Source of the DNA: a virus
Virus record (IMG/VR): IMGVR_UViG_3300028883_000071
Coordinates: 1-45,443 of that record
Direction: 5' to 3' (one strand)
Length of the DNA stretch: 45,443 bases
Shown: piece after piece, positions 20,898 through 30,106 of the stretch
How the letters are laid out: each line of letters starts with the position of its first letter
Position numbering within the stretch: the stretch's first letter is position 1
Notes under the pieces: generated by a model
The model's database searches: none
Seen by the model: only the letters and a program-made list of their open reading frames with translations
What the model was told of the DNA's origin: nothing
Made by a program: the position numbers and the translations under genes

Positions 20898-23006
20898 ATG
20901 CCGTCCGCTGAGGCGCTGATCAATGTAAAAACCCGCGGCACAAAAGCGGCATCGAAGGAGCTGCGGTTCCTGACGGGCACGCTCAAGAGTTTAGTCGGGG
21001 TGATCGGGCTGCGTGAGGCGGTCCGTGGCACGTTGCGCCTGTCCGAGCTGGCGGGGCAGGCAGACGGCGCGCGTGAGTCGTTTGAACGTCTCTCGAAAGC
21101 GATGGGTCGGGACGCCTCGCAGGATCTGCTGGCGATGCAGCAGGCGACGCAGGGGGTCGCGAGCGAGCTGGATCTGCTGCGGACCGGGGTCGAAGCGCTG
21201 AACAACGGGCTCGACTTCGGCGATATGATCACCGCGATGGAGTATACCTACCGTTTCACACAATCGACCGGGAAACAGTTCGGGGAGTATTGGCGGCGTG
21301 TTATGACCGGCCTGGTCCGTGGCTCGGCGCTATTCCTGGACGACGTGGGGATCAATGTGATGGGGGCCTCGGACGTTGTGGCGGCGGCGATCGAGCAGAT
21401 GCAGCAGAAAATGGGGAACCTGGGGGCCTCGTCGGACAACGCGGCGCTCGCGCTGCAGCGGATCAAAACGGCGGGGCAAAACGAGCTGCTGGACCTGGGG
21501 CGTGAGATCAACGAAGCGCTCGGGCTGCGTCAGGCACTGGTCGGGGTGGCGGACGCGCTGGAAGATATAGGGAAAAGCGATCTTGAACTGACAGCCGAAT
21601 CGCTCGAGGAGATGGGAAGGGATGCCTCGAAGCTACGGGATCAACTCGAGAGGCTAAACGCTGCGGACGAGGAGCGTCGATTACGCGCCAAGCTGCAAGA
21701 GTTTATCACACCGCGCGGCGAGCAGCTGTCGCGGTTTGGAGGCGCCGCGCAAAAACAGGCACCGGCCACGAGGACGACCGCTTTCGAGCAGGAGCTGAAA
21801 ACACTGGCAAAGCTCGGCGACGCAGAGCGGGTACGCCTTGCGATCCAATATCGAACGGCCAACGCGACTGCCGACAACGCACGTGCATACGCGAACCAGG
21901 TAGACAGGCTCCGAGAGTTACTGTCTATCCTCGAAGGGATCGAAAAAGCCCAAAACGACAAACTCGGCATCCTGTTGCCTAACTCCCCCGGCATAGATCC
22001 GTCCCTGGCGCGTGAGATCGAGTCGGCACGTTTGGCCGAGCTGGCGAGGTCGTCTGGTGGACCGCAGGCGAAGCTCCCCAGCCTGGGACTCGAGGAAAAC
22101 GCCGACGACCAAACGCTGCAGCTGTTCGAGGCGGATCTGCGGCGCGTAAACGCCACGATCGAAGTGGGAAAAAAGGGTCTGCCGGACCTGCTGGCGCTGT
22201 TGAAGAGGTGGGAGCTGCAGCTGCTGTCGGTCGGCGAGGAGGGGTATGTGACGCTGCTCGAGGCGCAGGCGGACTACAACAGCCGTGCAGCGCGCGAGGC
22301 GGACCGTGCCTCGACCCAGCGCCGGAACCAGATCCTCGCCGATGCCGAGGAGATCCTGTCCGCGGAAGAGGGAACGTACCAGGAGCGCCTGACGCAAGCG
22401 TCCGCGTTCCTACAGACGGCACTGGCGGGCGAGAAGCTGCTGGCGGACGACGTGGAAGCGATCCAGGACCGGATCGCGGAGTACAATCGCGAACTCGGGC
22501 AGCAGCAAGCCGAGCAGGCACGTTTCGCAGCGCAGACGCTGGAGCGTGTGTTCGGCAGCGCCCTGGACGAGATTGTCCGCGGGTTCCTGGATGGGGAACT
22601 CAGCGCGAAGCGTTTTTTCCGGACCTTGTTGTCGCAAATCGCGACGACGGTGCTGCAGCTGGGGGTATTAAACGCGCTGATAAACGCGCTGGTGCCCGGT
22701 GCGGGGCTGCCGACGCTGGGGAAGCTGTTCGGGGCGTTTGGCGGACAGGCGGTGCCAGGTGCCGCCGCGGGAGCGTTTATCCCGGCCACCCCGGGGGGGC
22801 AGCTGGTGAATGTCGGCGAGGGCGGTGTGCCGGAGCTGATCACGCCGCTGCCGACGCTGGAGGGGTTGTTTCAGCGATATGCGCTGCCGGCGCCGCTGGA
22901 GCCTCAGGTGGTGGTCAACGTCGGGATCCGTGGGACACTCGAGTCTCAGCGTTTTTATACCGACGTAATCAAGCGGGAAGAGGCACGCCTGGCGCGGAGG
23001 TCCTGA
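20898..23006 (+). CDS. Tail tape measure protein
   Basis: 702 residues, ATG shortly after the previous stop. It is a long, mostly helical protein with coiled-coil character from 60 to 540, a hydrophobic segment about 575-615 (LLSQIATTVLQLGVLNALINALVPG) broken here as LLSQIATTVLQLG and VLNALINALVPG, a Gly/Ala-rich stretch and a short basic end. It sets tail length and helps DNA passage. The position after the chaperone pair and before the hub protein is standard. At about 1.5 angstrom per residue it implies a tail near 105 nm, which is an estimate. Confidence 0.85.
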   Translation: MPSAEALINVKTRGTKAASKELRFLTGTLKSLVGVIGLREAVRGTLRLSELAGQADGARESFERLSKAMGRDASQDLLAMQQATQGVASELDLLRTGVEALNNGLDFGDMITAMEYTYRFTQSTGKQFGEYWRRVMTGLVRGSALFLDDVGINVMGASDVVAAAIEQMQQKMGNLGASSDNAALALQRIKTAGQNELLDLGREINEALGLRQALVGVADALEDIGKSDLELTAESLEEMGRDASKLRDQLERLNAADEERRLRAKLQEFITPRGEQLSRFGGAAQKQAPATRTTAFEQELKTLAKLGDAERVRLAIQYRTANATADNARAYANQVDRLRELLSILEGIEKAQNDKLGILLPNSPGIDPSLAREIESARLAELARSSGGPQAKLPSLGLEENADDQTLQLFEADLRRVNATIEVGKKGLPDLLALLKRWELQLLSVGEEGYVTLLEAQADYNSRAAREADRASTQRRNQILADAEEILSAEEGTYQERLTQASAFLQTALAGEKLLADDVEAIQDRIAEYNRELGQQQAEQARFAAQTLERVFGSALDEIVRGFLDGELSAKRFFRTLLSQIATTVLQLGVLNALINALVPGAGLPTLGKLFGAFGGQAVPGAAAGAFIPATPGGQLVNVGEGGVPELITPLPTLEGLFQRYALPAPLEPQVVVNVGIRGTLESQRFYTDVIKREEARLARRS

Positions 23007-23007
23007 T

Positions 23008-24876
23008 ATGATCCGCGGGACGATTCAATACTACGACGGGACCGCGTTCGACCTGGCGCTGCTGGACGTCGAGGAGTGTTGTATTGATAAACGGTACGAC
23101 GCGAACGGGATGGGGTTTATCACCCGGGACCAGCTCACGCTGCAGGTGCACGACCCGAACAAAACGGCGTTCGAGAACTTTGTCGGTCTCGGCGGGTTTA
23201 TTTCGCTGTTTGATGGCGAGGAGACGTGCCTGGCGCTCAAGTGGCCGATCGTGCCGGAGGAGTGCTGGCATGAAAACGAGACGGGGACGACGGGGCTGGT
23301 GGCGGACGATCCGCTGGGGCGTTTGAAGCGCTTGCAAGCGGACAATGAGGACGTCTGGCCGCTGGAACAGGTCGGCGATTTTCTGCCGTCCAACCTCTAT
23401 ATGATCCGGATTGAGGACTTGATCTCGCAGGGGCTGGCGCGTGTGGGGGTGGTCGAGACCTCGTTTAATTGGGCCGGGCTGGAGCTGCCGGCGCCGGAGA
23501 CGGCGACGCTGCGGACGGATCCGATCCCCGCGAGCGAGCTGTGGATCGTGCGCGGGTGGGCTCAAACCTATACAGACTCGTTCGACAGCGAGCAGTATGT
23601 CGAGCAGGCGGACCAACCTTTTTACGGGCGGACGGCGTTCGACGTGCTCGGGCTGGTGCTGCAGCTGTTCGGGGCAGTCGTCCGGATCACGTACAACAAA
23701 AACAGCGAGGGAACCTGGCAGGCGGTCGGCGAGGTGCTCGCCCGTCAGCAGCTTCCTCGCCAGTCGTTGAGCGCTCCCCTGCATCCGGAGGGGGGCTTTT
23801 GGCCGTCCGCTGGACCCTACCCCACCCCATTCTCAGAGCGTCGCGTGCTGGTGAAGCCGGCGAAGGCGTACCGTACCGGCGGGCTGCCGTATTACCAGGG
23901 CTTTCGCGTGCTGTCCTCTGGCGCGGGGTACCCGTTCAGCAAGCTCAACGAGGACGTTGAACCGACGACCCCGACGCTGACGAAAGCGGAGCGGGGGTTC
24001 CTGGGTGGACCGTCCGACTCGGTGCTGGAGCTGGATAACCCGCTGCTCAAATATGTCTGTTTCTGGTACCGTTTCCGCGTGAGTTCACAGACGGACCGTT
24101 TCTGGTACCCGCGGACGGAACTGGCGGAGGCGATGGCGTACGCCTGGCAGCGTCACCTCGGGCGCCCTGCGATCGGGGAGACGGATCCGGGCGAGGCGGG
24201 ATTGCCGGACGGGTACGACCTGGGGCCCTGGTACGGATCGGGGCAGATCCCCGGGGGGATGGAACGGGTCGAGATCGAGATTAAAGACAGCTCGGCGCAC
24301 CTGTACGACCTGTTTGAGGCGGTCGAGATGCGCGGGGCAGCGTCCGCGCGTCTCATGCCGATCGAGGTGCGGTATTACCCTTATCTCGGCGAGGCGAAGC
24401 TCGTTTTGTCGGGGTTGAACGAGTGGGAGGACGAGTACTCGGGGACGCTGGAGATCCCGGAGCTGACGGATAACCCGGACCTGCCGGCGGCGACGGGTGT
24501 GCCGATCGTGGCGGTCGAGGTGACCGACGACGGGCGGGTGCGTGTGACCTGGACGCCTCTGCGGACGGTTTCGGCGGCGGTGTTCCCGTTGACAACGATC
24601 GACGAGGACGGCAACGCGGCGACGATCACGCAGGCACAGGGGCGCAATGTTTCGACCTATACGGTCAAGCGCTGGGTCCCATCCGACGACGAAAGCGATC
24701 CGCCGGACCTGTTTCCGGGGGGTGATGCAACGGGGGGCAGCTGGGAGACTGTGGGGTCGGTCGATGGCGACCAGGTCGAGCTGTACGCGGCGCAGGCGAG
24801 GGGGGTGAAGCGCAGGTATTGGGTCTCGGCGATCACGGCCGGGCTGGCGGCAAACATTGAGGCGGGAGAGTCCTGA
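23008..24876 (+). CDS. Tail-tip/hub protein with Fn3-like C-terminus
   Basis: 622 residues. Beta-rich throughout, with a C-terminal part (about 490-620) built like fibronectin type III or receptor-binding modules: VPIVAVEVTDDGRVRVTWTP, then TYTVKRWVPSDDESDPP and YWVSAITAGLA. It lies immediately after the tape measure and before the spike gene, where siphoviruses keep distal-tail and hub genes. It overlaps the spike gene by a TGATG junction. No enzymatic motif is apparent. Confidence 0.7.
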   Translation: MIRGTIQYYDGTAFDLALLDVEECCIDKRYDANGMGFITRDQLTLQVHDPNKTAFENFVGLGGFISLFDGEETCLALKWPIVPEECWHENETGTTGLVADDPLGRLKRLQADNEDVWPLEQVGDFLPSNLYMIRIEDLISQGLARVGVVETSFNWAGLELPAPETATLRTDPIPASELWIVRGWAQTYTDSFDSEQYVEQADQPFYGRTAFDVLGLVLQLFGAVVRITYNKNSEGTWQAVGEVLARQQLPRQSLSAPLHPEGGFWPSAGPYPTPFSERRVLVKPAKAYRTGGLPYYQGFRVLSSGAGYPFSKLNEDVEPTTPTLTKAERGFLGGPSDSVLELDNPLLKYVCFWYRFRVSSQTDRFWYPRTELAEAMAYAWQRHLGRPAIGETDPGEAGLPDGYDLGPWYGSGQIPGGMERVEIEIKDSSAHLYDLFEAVEMRGAASARLMPIEVRYYPYLGEAKLVLSGLNEWEDEYSGTLEIPELTDNPDLPAATGVPIVAVEVTDDGRVRVTWTPLRTVSAAVFPLTTIDEDGNAATITQAQGRNVSTYTVKRWVPSDDESDPPDLFPGGDATGGSWETVGSVDGDQVELYAAQARGVKRRYWVSAITAGLAANIEAGES

Positions 24877-27569
24877 TGGCGTACGGTGTAAGCGATGCGG
24901 TCGAGGTGCCCCTGCTGGAGCTGGGAGAGTTCGAGGTCGGCGACGAGCTGCTGCTGATCGACTCTGGCACGGTGAAAACCGGCGACGGGGTGACCTATGA
25001 CCCGCTGGACCGTCTGCGCCAGGGGAAGGATCCGGCGACAGGATCCGAGGACCTGATCGACACCGGCGACGACCTCAGCGCGCTCGACGCGACCCGGGCA
25101 ACCAAGCTCGACGGGGTCGAAGAGGGCGCGGACGTGACCCCCGAGACGGTCCTACTAATTGGCGAGGACGACAAGGTGATGCTGCCGAACGGCAGCACGT
25201 TCGACCCATTGGACCGTCTCAGCCGGGGAAAGGATCCGGCGACGGGATCCGAGGACCTGATCGACACGGGGGACGACCTCAGCACGCTCGACGCGACCAG
25301 GGCAACCAAGCTCGACGGGATCGAGGAGGGGGCGGACGTGACGCCGGCGACGGCGCTGCTGTTGACGCCTGGCGGCACGACGACGAACCGAGAGGGGTCC
25401 AGCACTCCCATCCCGGCGGACCAAATCGCGGGGGAATTAAGCGATTTCGACAGCGCCTCAGCGTCCATCCTGCAGCTGCTCAACCGTCAGCCTTTTTACT
25501 ATGTCACCTCGGAAGCGGAACTGACAACGGCACTCGCGGCGCTTTCCGGGATCGACGGCGAGGTGGTGATTGCTGGAGACGTGACCCTGACGAGCAACCT
25601 CAGTGTTCCCAGCGCGATTACAGTCAGATTTTCCGAGATCGGTCGCCTGCTGGGGTCGGTAGACCTGACAATAGGCGGGAGAGTGGTCGCCAGCCCCCAC
25701 CATATTTTTGGCAGCGACCTGAACCTGACTCTTGCTGATACGGGACAGTGGGTTTTCCTGGAGTGGTTTGGTGCGGCGGGGAACGGCACGACGGACGACT
25801 CGGACGCGATCGACGCTGCAATCGCCGCCTGTCCCCGGATCCAACTGCAAGCCCGGTCCTACCTGGGTGGCACTCACAACGCGGTCGATTATTTGAAAAT
25901 CCGGGGCGAGGGGTCGGTCAGCGACGGCAGCGCCTACCTCTCCGGGTCGGTGATCAAGGGGAAGCTCTACTTCGCAAGCTGCGTCGGGTTCGAGCTGACC
26001 GGGTTTGGATTGTTCAATACAGCGACCGATGCCGACTGCCTTTCGGTGCGTGGCGACAGTAGTGATTTCAAAATCACAGACGTGAATACGATCGCAAACA
26101 ATCACGGTTTCCTGATCGAATCGTATGGCGGGACGACGGAGAAGGGCACGCTGACCCGTTGCCGGAGCTATGGCGGAAAGCATGGGTTTATCTGCAAAGC
26201 GGAGAAAATGAGGTATATCGACTGCTGGGCATACGATGCCTCGCAGGATGGTTGGGCACTGAAAAGCGACAACTTGCTCGGCGCGGGCAATCATGCGCTG
26301 TGCGAGGACGTGCAGCTGGTCGATTCCGGGGCGTATGGTTGCAATACGGGAATGTATATCTATGGCCTGGACGACACCTCCGAGGACAACTCGGACGGGG
26401 TTGAGCCTCCCAAGCGGATCCGCGTGCTGGGGGGCACGTTTGGCGACAGCGACCCCTCGAATGGGGTCAATATCGGGCATCTCGGCAGCGAAAGCGGCAA
26501 AACCTACCTCACGCCGGAGGATATATCCTTTGTGGGGGTCCAGTTTACCGGGAACGCGCTGCGAGCCCTGTCGGTCCGGAGGGTGGACGGGCTAAACGTC
26601 AGCGGGTGCAACTTCGGCAGCAACAGCGCAGGGGAGGCGTTTTCGGTCGATTGGGAGTTGAGCAAAAACATCTATATCGACCCGGACGACAATAACTGGG
26701 GCGGGCAGTACCCCGGAAACACAGCCTATTGGCAGTACATCGACCCGGACGCAACCTCGTTCACGGTCAACCGCAGGCAGAAATACTACCAGCTCACTCA
26801 AAAGGTGACGTTTAACAGTGGCTCGGAAAAGCCGAACGACTACAGCGTCGTCGTCGGTGCCACCAGTGGGGCGACCGGGATCGTGGTCAACCGGAACAAC
26901 TTCACGGGATCCTGGGCTGGTGGGGATGGTGCGGGTGATTTATGGCTGATCGACGTGGTGGGGACCTTCTCGGTCGGGGAAAACCTGAACATCGACGGCG
27001 GCAGCTCAAACGTGGCGACGGTGACAGCACGTCAAACCGCCGCGGTCTATATCACCTCGATTACGGGGGGGCTGCGCGGGCAGGAGATTTTTGTCCGCTG
27101 TACCGACAAATCGGGCCTGTCCGGAGACTATGCTGCACTCGGCCTGCAGGATGGTTTCATCTATGGCCGTGGCGCTGTGGCTCACCTGAAAGTGACCGAC
27201 CAGGGGGACGAGTGGAATGAGATCGGGCGCAGCACAGCCTATATAAACCAGGGGAAAATCACCTACAACGCGAGCAACATCGACGTACCATTTGACACGC
27301 GAGGGTATTGGATCTGCGACCTGACCGGCGACCTAACGGACATTACCCTGCTCGAACCTCGTTTCAAAACAAACACAGCATTTGTTTTACATCTCGACTC
27401 GAACGGTGCGGGCAGGTCGATCACCGGGTCCTGGTCCGCGTCTGCTGCGATCAAGTGGGGGGCTGCAGGGGCACCAACAAGCGTGACAAACGGAAAAGTG
27501 CTCGAGGTGGTGTTCGCGTTTGACGGGGTCTATTTCCGGGAACGGTCCCGGATTGAAACGGACTCATAG
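24876..27569 (+). CDS. Tailspike/fibre with pectate-lyase-type beta-helix
   Basis: 897 residues. The N-terminal part holds two copies of a 49-residue module (DPLDRL...GADVTP) that should trimerise or attach the spike. After a short linker comes the classic entry to a pectate-lyase superfamily helix, FLEWFGAAGNGTTDDSDAI (about 295-315), followed by right-handed beta-helix repeats to about 650. The C-terminal 240 residues are beta-rich and likely receptor-binding or trimerising. Such spikes often cut host surface polysaccharide, so a depolymerase role is likely but no catalytic residues are assigned. Confidence 0.8.
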   Translation: MAYGVSDAVEVPLLELGEFEVGDELLLIDSGTVKTGDGVTYDPLDRLRQGKDPATGSEDLIDTGDDLSALDATRATKLDGVEEGADVTPETVLLIGEDDKVMLPNGSTFDPLDRLSRGKDPATGSEDLIDTGDDLSTLDATRATKLDGIEEGADVTPATALLLTPGGTTTNREGSSTPIPADQIAGELSDFDSASASILQLLNRQPFYYVTSEAELTTALAALSGIDGEVVIAGDVTLTSNLSVPSAITVRFSEIGRLLGSVDLTIGGRVVASPHHIFGSDLNLTLADTGQWVFLEWFGAAGNGTTDDSDAIDAAIAACPRIQLQARSYLGGTHNAVDYLKIRGEGSVSDGSAYLSGSVIKGKLYFASCVGFELTGFGLFNTATDADCLSVRGDSSDFKITDVNTIANNHGFLIESYGGTTEKGTLTRCRSYGGKHGFICKAEKMRYIDCWAYDASQDGWALKSDNLLGAGNHALCEDVQLVDSGAYGCNTGMYIYGLDDTSEDNSDGVEPPKRIRVLGGTFGDSDPSNGVNIGHLGSESGKTYLTPEDISFVGVQFTGNALRALSVRRVDGLNVSGCNFGSNSAGEAFSVDWELSKNIYIDPDDNNWGGQYPGNTAYWQYIDPDATSFTVNRRQKYYQLTQKVTFNSGSEKPNDYSVVVGATSGATGIVVNRNNFTGSWAGGDGAGDLWLIDVVGTFSVGENLNIDGGSSNVATVTARQTAAVYITSITGGLRGQEIFVRCTDKSGLSGDYAALGLQDGFIYGRGAVAHLKVTDQGDEWNEIGRSTAYINQGKITYNASNIDVPFDTRGYWICDLTGDLTDITLLEPRFKTNTAFVLHLDSNGAGRSITGSWSASAAIKWGAAGAPTSVTNGKVLEVVFAFDGVYFRERSRIETDS
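24999..25349 (+). repeat. Duplicated 147-bp module in the spike gene
   Basis: 24999-25145 and 25203-25349 are near-identical copies, offset by 204 bp, encoding DPLDRLxxGKDPATGSEDLI and on to GADVTP. The differences are mostly at third codon positions, so the duplication is old enough to have drifted silently while the protein is kept. Confidence 0.85.
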
Positions 27570-27603
27570 GCGCAAGGCGGCGAACAGACAAGGAGACGCG
27601 GAG

Positions 27604-27654
27604 ATGGCGCAGGCTTTCGCAAAGGGGACCGCGACGGCGCAGGTGGCGCTGTGA
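27604..27654 (+). CDS. 16-residue leader peptide coupled to the phosphoesterase gene
   Basis: ATG 27604 has a strong Shine-Dalgarno (AAGGAG, 8 nt upstream) and opens MAQAFAKGTATAQVAL, whose stop overlaps the GTG of the next gene (GTGA at 27651). The next gene lacks a comparable ribosome site of its own, so this short frame probably delivers ribosomes to it by translational coupling. No attenuation structure is evident. Confidence 0.5.
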   Translation: MAQAFAKGTATAQVAL

Positions 27655-28991
27655 GCGCGCCGGAGGTGACGCGGGAGACGTTTGTGGCCGTGTGGAACGC
27701 GGTGCACCAGGAGAAACACCCTCACCGGATCCATGAGGTCGCGAGACGTCTGAAAATCACGTACAAGGCGGCACGGAACCGCGCCGGGAACCTCCGGCGC
27801 GAGGGGGTCGAGCTACCCTATTTCGGGAAGGGTGGCGGGTACGAGTTCCGTGCGGACCAGGCAAACCTGGACGAGGCAAAACCGATCGACCCGCCGAGCG
27901 ATCGCAAGCCGGGCAAGGAGTTCCGTGAGGAGGGGAACGACGCGACCGCGGAGGCGCGCAGTTTCGGCGAGATACACACGCTGGACGAGCTGCTGCGGCA
28001 TTGCCAGGTCGACCTCGACGTCTGGCAGGTCGAGCGACACGTCGTCAACAAGTGGCCGGTCGGGATTAAAACTCCCTCCGGGGAGATCAAAACTCAGCAG
28101 CTGATCCAGGTAAAAGCGTGGCTCAAGCGTGCTGTGCCATTGGTGACGCAGATCCCGCCGGTCCGTGCCGCGCAGGTGACGCTGGGACCGCGGCGCAAGG
28201 TGCAGCCGTCCCGATCGGGCGTGCAACGCGCGGTGATTATTCCCGACCCTCAGTTTGGGTTCCGTCGCGATATGCGGACGAGCTACCTGGACCCGTTCCA
28301 CGATCGTCAGGCTTTGGACCTGGCGCTGCAGCTGGTCGAGGAGCTGCGACCCGACCGGGTGGTCTGGCTCGGGGACGGGCAGGACCTGGCGCCCTGGTCG
28401 GACAAGTTCCTGCGGTCGCCGGAGTTTGTGTTGACGACCCAGCCGGCGATCGACGAGGAGACCTGGTGGCTCGCTGAAACCCGTCGCGCTGTCCCTGGCG
28501 CACAAATCGACCGGATCGAGGGCAATCACGACGCCAGGCTGCTCAATGCCGTGATGAAACACCTGCCGGAAGCATACGGCCTGCGTCCCGGCACGCAGCG
28601 GATCGAAGGGCCGCCGGTGCTGTCGATCCCGTACCTGCTGGGGCTGGACCAGCTGGGAGTCGAGTATCACGGACCCTATCCGGACGGGGTGGTCTGGTTG
28701 AATGACAACCTCGCGTGTGAGCACGGAGACGTCTACACCGGCGGGGCGGTCGGGACGGTCAAGCGATTGCTGGAGACGGCGCGTCACTCGAGGATCATTG
28801 GGCACACGCACGGAGTCGCGGTCGTCGATTATGAGCCCGGAAACGGGCTGTACGACGTCCATGTCGTGCAAATCTATGGCGGGCGGTGCGTGTTCGAGGG
28901 CAAAACCTACCAGGCGCGGGATCGGGTGGACGAGATCGCCGCGGCGACCAGGTATGAAACAATGAAGCCACCCCAGCCGTCCGCAGCATAG
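27651..28991 (+). CDS. Winged-helix plus calcineurin-like metallophosphoesterase
   Basis: 446 residues, GTG start in a GTGA overlap. The N-terminal 60 residues are a winged helix (IHEVARRLKITYKAARNRAG). The catalytic domain carries the metal-binding motifs in order: IPDPQFGF (about 197), WLGDGQD (about 238), EGNHDAR (about 290), CEHGDVY (about 355) and GHTHGV (about 383). The first motif is D-x-Q instead of the common D-x-H, as in several phage members. The substrate is unknown; phage relatives are often assumed to act on nucleic acids or nucleotides. A DNA-binding winged helix on the enzyme hints at a DNA substrate. It closes the late operon before a terminator. Confidence 0.8.
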   Translation: MSAPEVTRETFVAVWNAVHQEKHPHRIHEVARRLKITYKAARNRAGNLRREGVELPYFGKGGGYEFRADQANLDEAKPIDPPSDRKPGKEFREEGNDATAEARSFGEIHTLDELLRHCQVDLDVWQVERHVVNKWPVGIKTPSGEIKTQQLIQVKAWLKRAVPLVTQIPPVRAAQVTLGPRRKVQPSRSGVQRAVIIPDPQFGFRRDMRTSYLDPFHDRQALDLALQLVEELRPDRVVWLGDGQDLAPWSDKFLRSPEFVLTTQPAIDEETWWLAETRRAVPGAQIDRIEGNHDARLLNAVMKHLPEAYGLRPGTQRIEGPPVLSIPYLLGLDQLGVEYHGPYPDGVVWLNDNLACEHGDVYTGGAVGTVKRLLETARHSRIIGHTHGVAVVDYEPGNGLYDVHVVQIYGGRCVFEGKTYQARDRVDEIAAATRYETMKPPQPSAA

Positions 28992-29030
28992 CCTGCAGCC
29001 GGCGCTGATAATAAAGATTATGTATAATTG

Positions 29031-29069
29031 AGCCCGGAGGGTGCACCTGAAACCCTGTCGGGCTTGTTT
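29031..29069 (+). terminator. Terminator at the end of the late operon
   Basis: AGCCCG (29031-29036) and AGGGT (29038-29042) pair with ACCCT (29052-29056) and CGGGCT (29059-29064), followed by TTGTTT. A TATAAT at 29023-29028 just before it belongs to an A+T-rich flank. GTGCACCT is repeated at 29041 and 29074. The rest of the gap 29070-29204 shows nothing firm; a partition site could lie there. Confidence 0.75.
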
Positions 29070-29204
29070 GTGAGTGCACCTTCCCCCCTGTTATCCTGGC
29101 AGGGCTTCGAGGTGATACGTGTTCGGCCGCACGACTTGAACAGGCGCAACCCCCAGCGACAACAGCCGCCTCGCGAGCTTTTGGCTCGAGAGACGGGCCT
29201 CCTC

Positions 29205-29233
29205 TTGTTTCTTGTTCAGAACGCACCTAACTT
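29205..29233 (+). promoter_or_regulatory. Candidate promoter of the ParA operon
   Basis: TTGTTT (29205-29210), 17 nt, TAACTT (29228-29233), with the start near 29240 and a strong Shine-Dalgarno (AGGAGGGG) before ATG 29261. Both boxes are moderate matches. Confidence 0.45.
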
Positions 29234-29260
29234 TTGCCTCAGAACACACCAGGAGGGGCA

Positions 29261-30106
29261 ATGCCTGCAAAAGTGGTATCTGTTGTGATGCAGAAAGGCG
29301 GGGTCGGGAAAAGCACGATCACGTTTAATCTCGGTTACAACCTCAGCCGGTCGCACCGTGTCCTGCTGCTGGACACAGATGGACAGTACCAGCTGACAAA
29401 GCTCGCCGCGGCGGAACGGACCGCGGAGGCGACGCTGGCGAAAGCGTACGAGCTGCCGGACTCGGACCTGCGGGACTTTATTCAGCCGACCAAGTTCCGC
29501 GAGGAGGGGTCGGGACCGTTTCCTCGTTTGGGGATCGTGCCGAGCGAGTGGAACGTGAACGACGTCGACTCGGCGGTGCTTACCTGGCGACACACTCGCC
29601 TCGACCCGCAGCGGACGCTGGACAAGCTGCTCAAGCGGTCGCGGGAGGTGCTGGAGTGGTACGACGTCGTCCTGGTCGATACGCCTCCGGCGCTAAACAA
29701 CCTGACGGCAAACTCGCTGATGGCGAGCGATTACGTCCTCCTCCCTATTCAAATGAGCGACGATTTCAGCGTCGATAACCTGATGCACCCGCTGGCACTG
29801 ATCGGGGAGGTCGTGAAAGAGACGGGGGGCCGTCTCAAGCCGCTCGGCTTCATTCAGAATATGCACGATCACCGTTTGCTGATCACTCGCGCGGTCCGTG
29901 CGGACCTGGAACGCTACAGCGAAGAGACCGGCATCCCGATCCTCGAGCCGGCAATTCCGGACTCGACGGTCGTGCAGCAGGCGAACAAACTAAAGGAGCC
30001 GATCGCGGCGTACGATCACCGCAGCGCGCCAGGGCGTGCCCTGTCGCAGCTCACGCAGCTGATCGCGCGTGAGATCGGTTTGGACGGCGGCGCGAGGGGT
30101 AACTGA
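29261..30106 (+). CDS. parA: ParA-family partition ATPase
   Basis: 281 residues from ATG 29261 (SD AGGAGGGG). The deviant Walker A QKGGVGKST (residues 11-19), with the signature lysine, and Walker B VVLVDTPPAL (about 137-146) define the ParA/MinD family. There is no N-terminal helix-turn-helix, so it is of the smaller ParA type. ParA proteins move plasmids or prophages apart before division using a ParB-type partner on a centromere site. The next gene overlaps by TGATG. No ParB with a recognisable motif is present, so the partner is unknown. Confidence 0.85.
   Translation: MPAKVVSVVMQKGGVGKSTITFNLGYNLSRSHRVLLLDTDGQYQLTKLAAAERTAEATLAKAYELPDSDLRDFIQPTKFREEGSGPFPRLGIVPSEWNVNDVDSAVLTWRHTRLDPQRTLDKLLKRSREVLEWYDVVLVDTPPALNNLTANSLMASDYVLLPIQMSDDFSVDNLMHPLALIGEVVKETGGRLKPLGFIQNMHDHRLLITRAVRADLERYSEETGIPILEPAIPDSTVVQQANKLKEPIAAYDHRSAPGRALSQLTQLIAREIGLDGGARGN

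Noticed and set aside
29023-29028. TATAAT as a strong promoter for parA
   Set aside because: No -35 at the right spacing, and a terminator hairpin follows at once. It is more likely the A+T-rich flank of that terminator.
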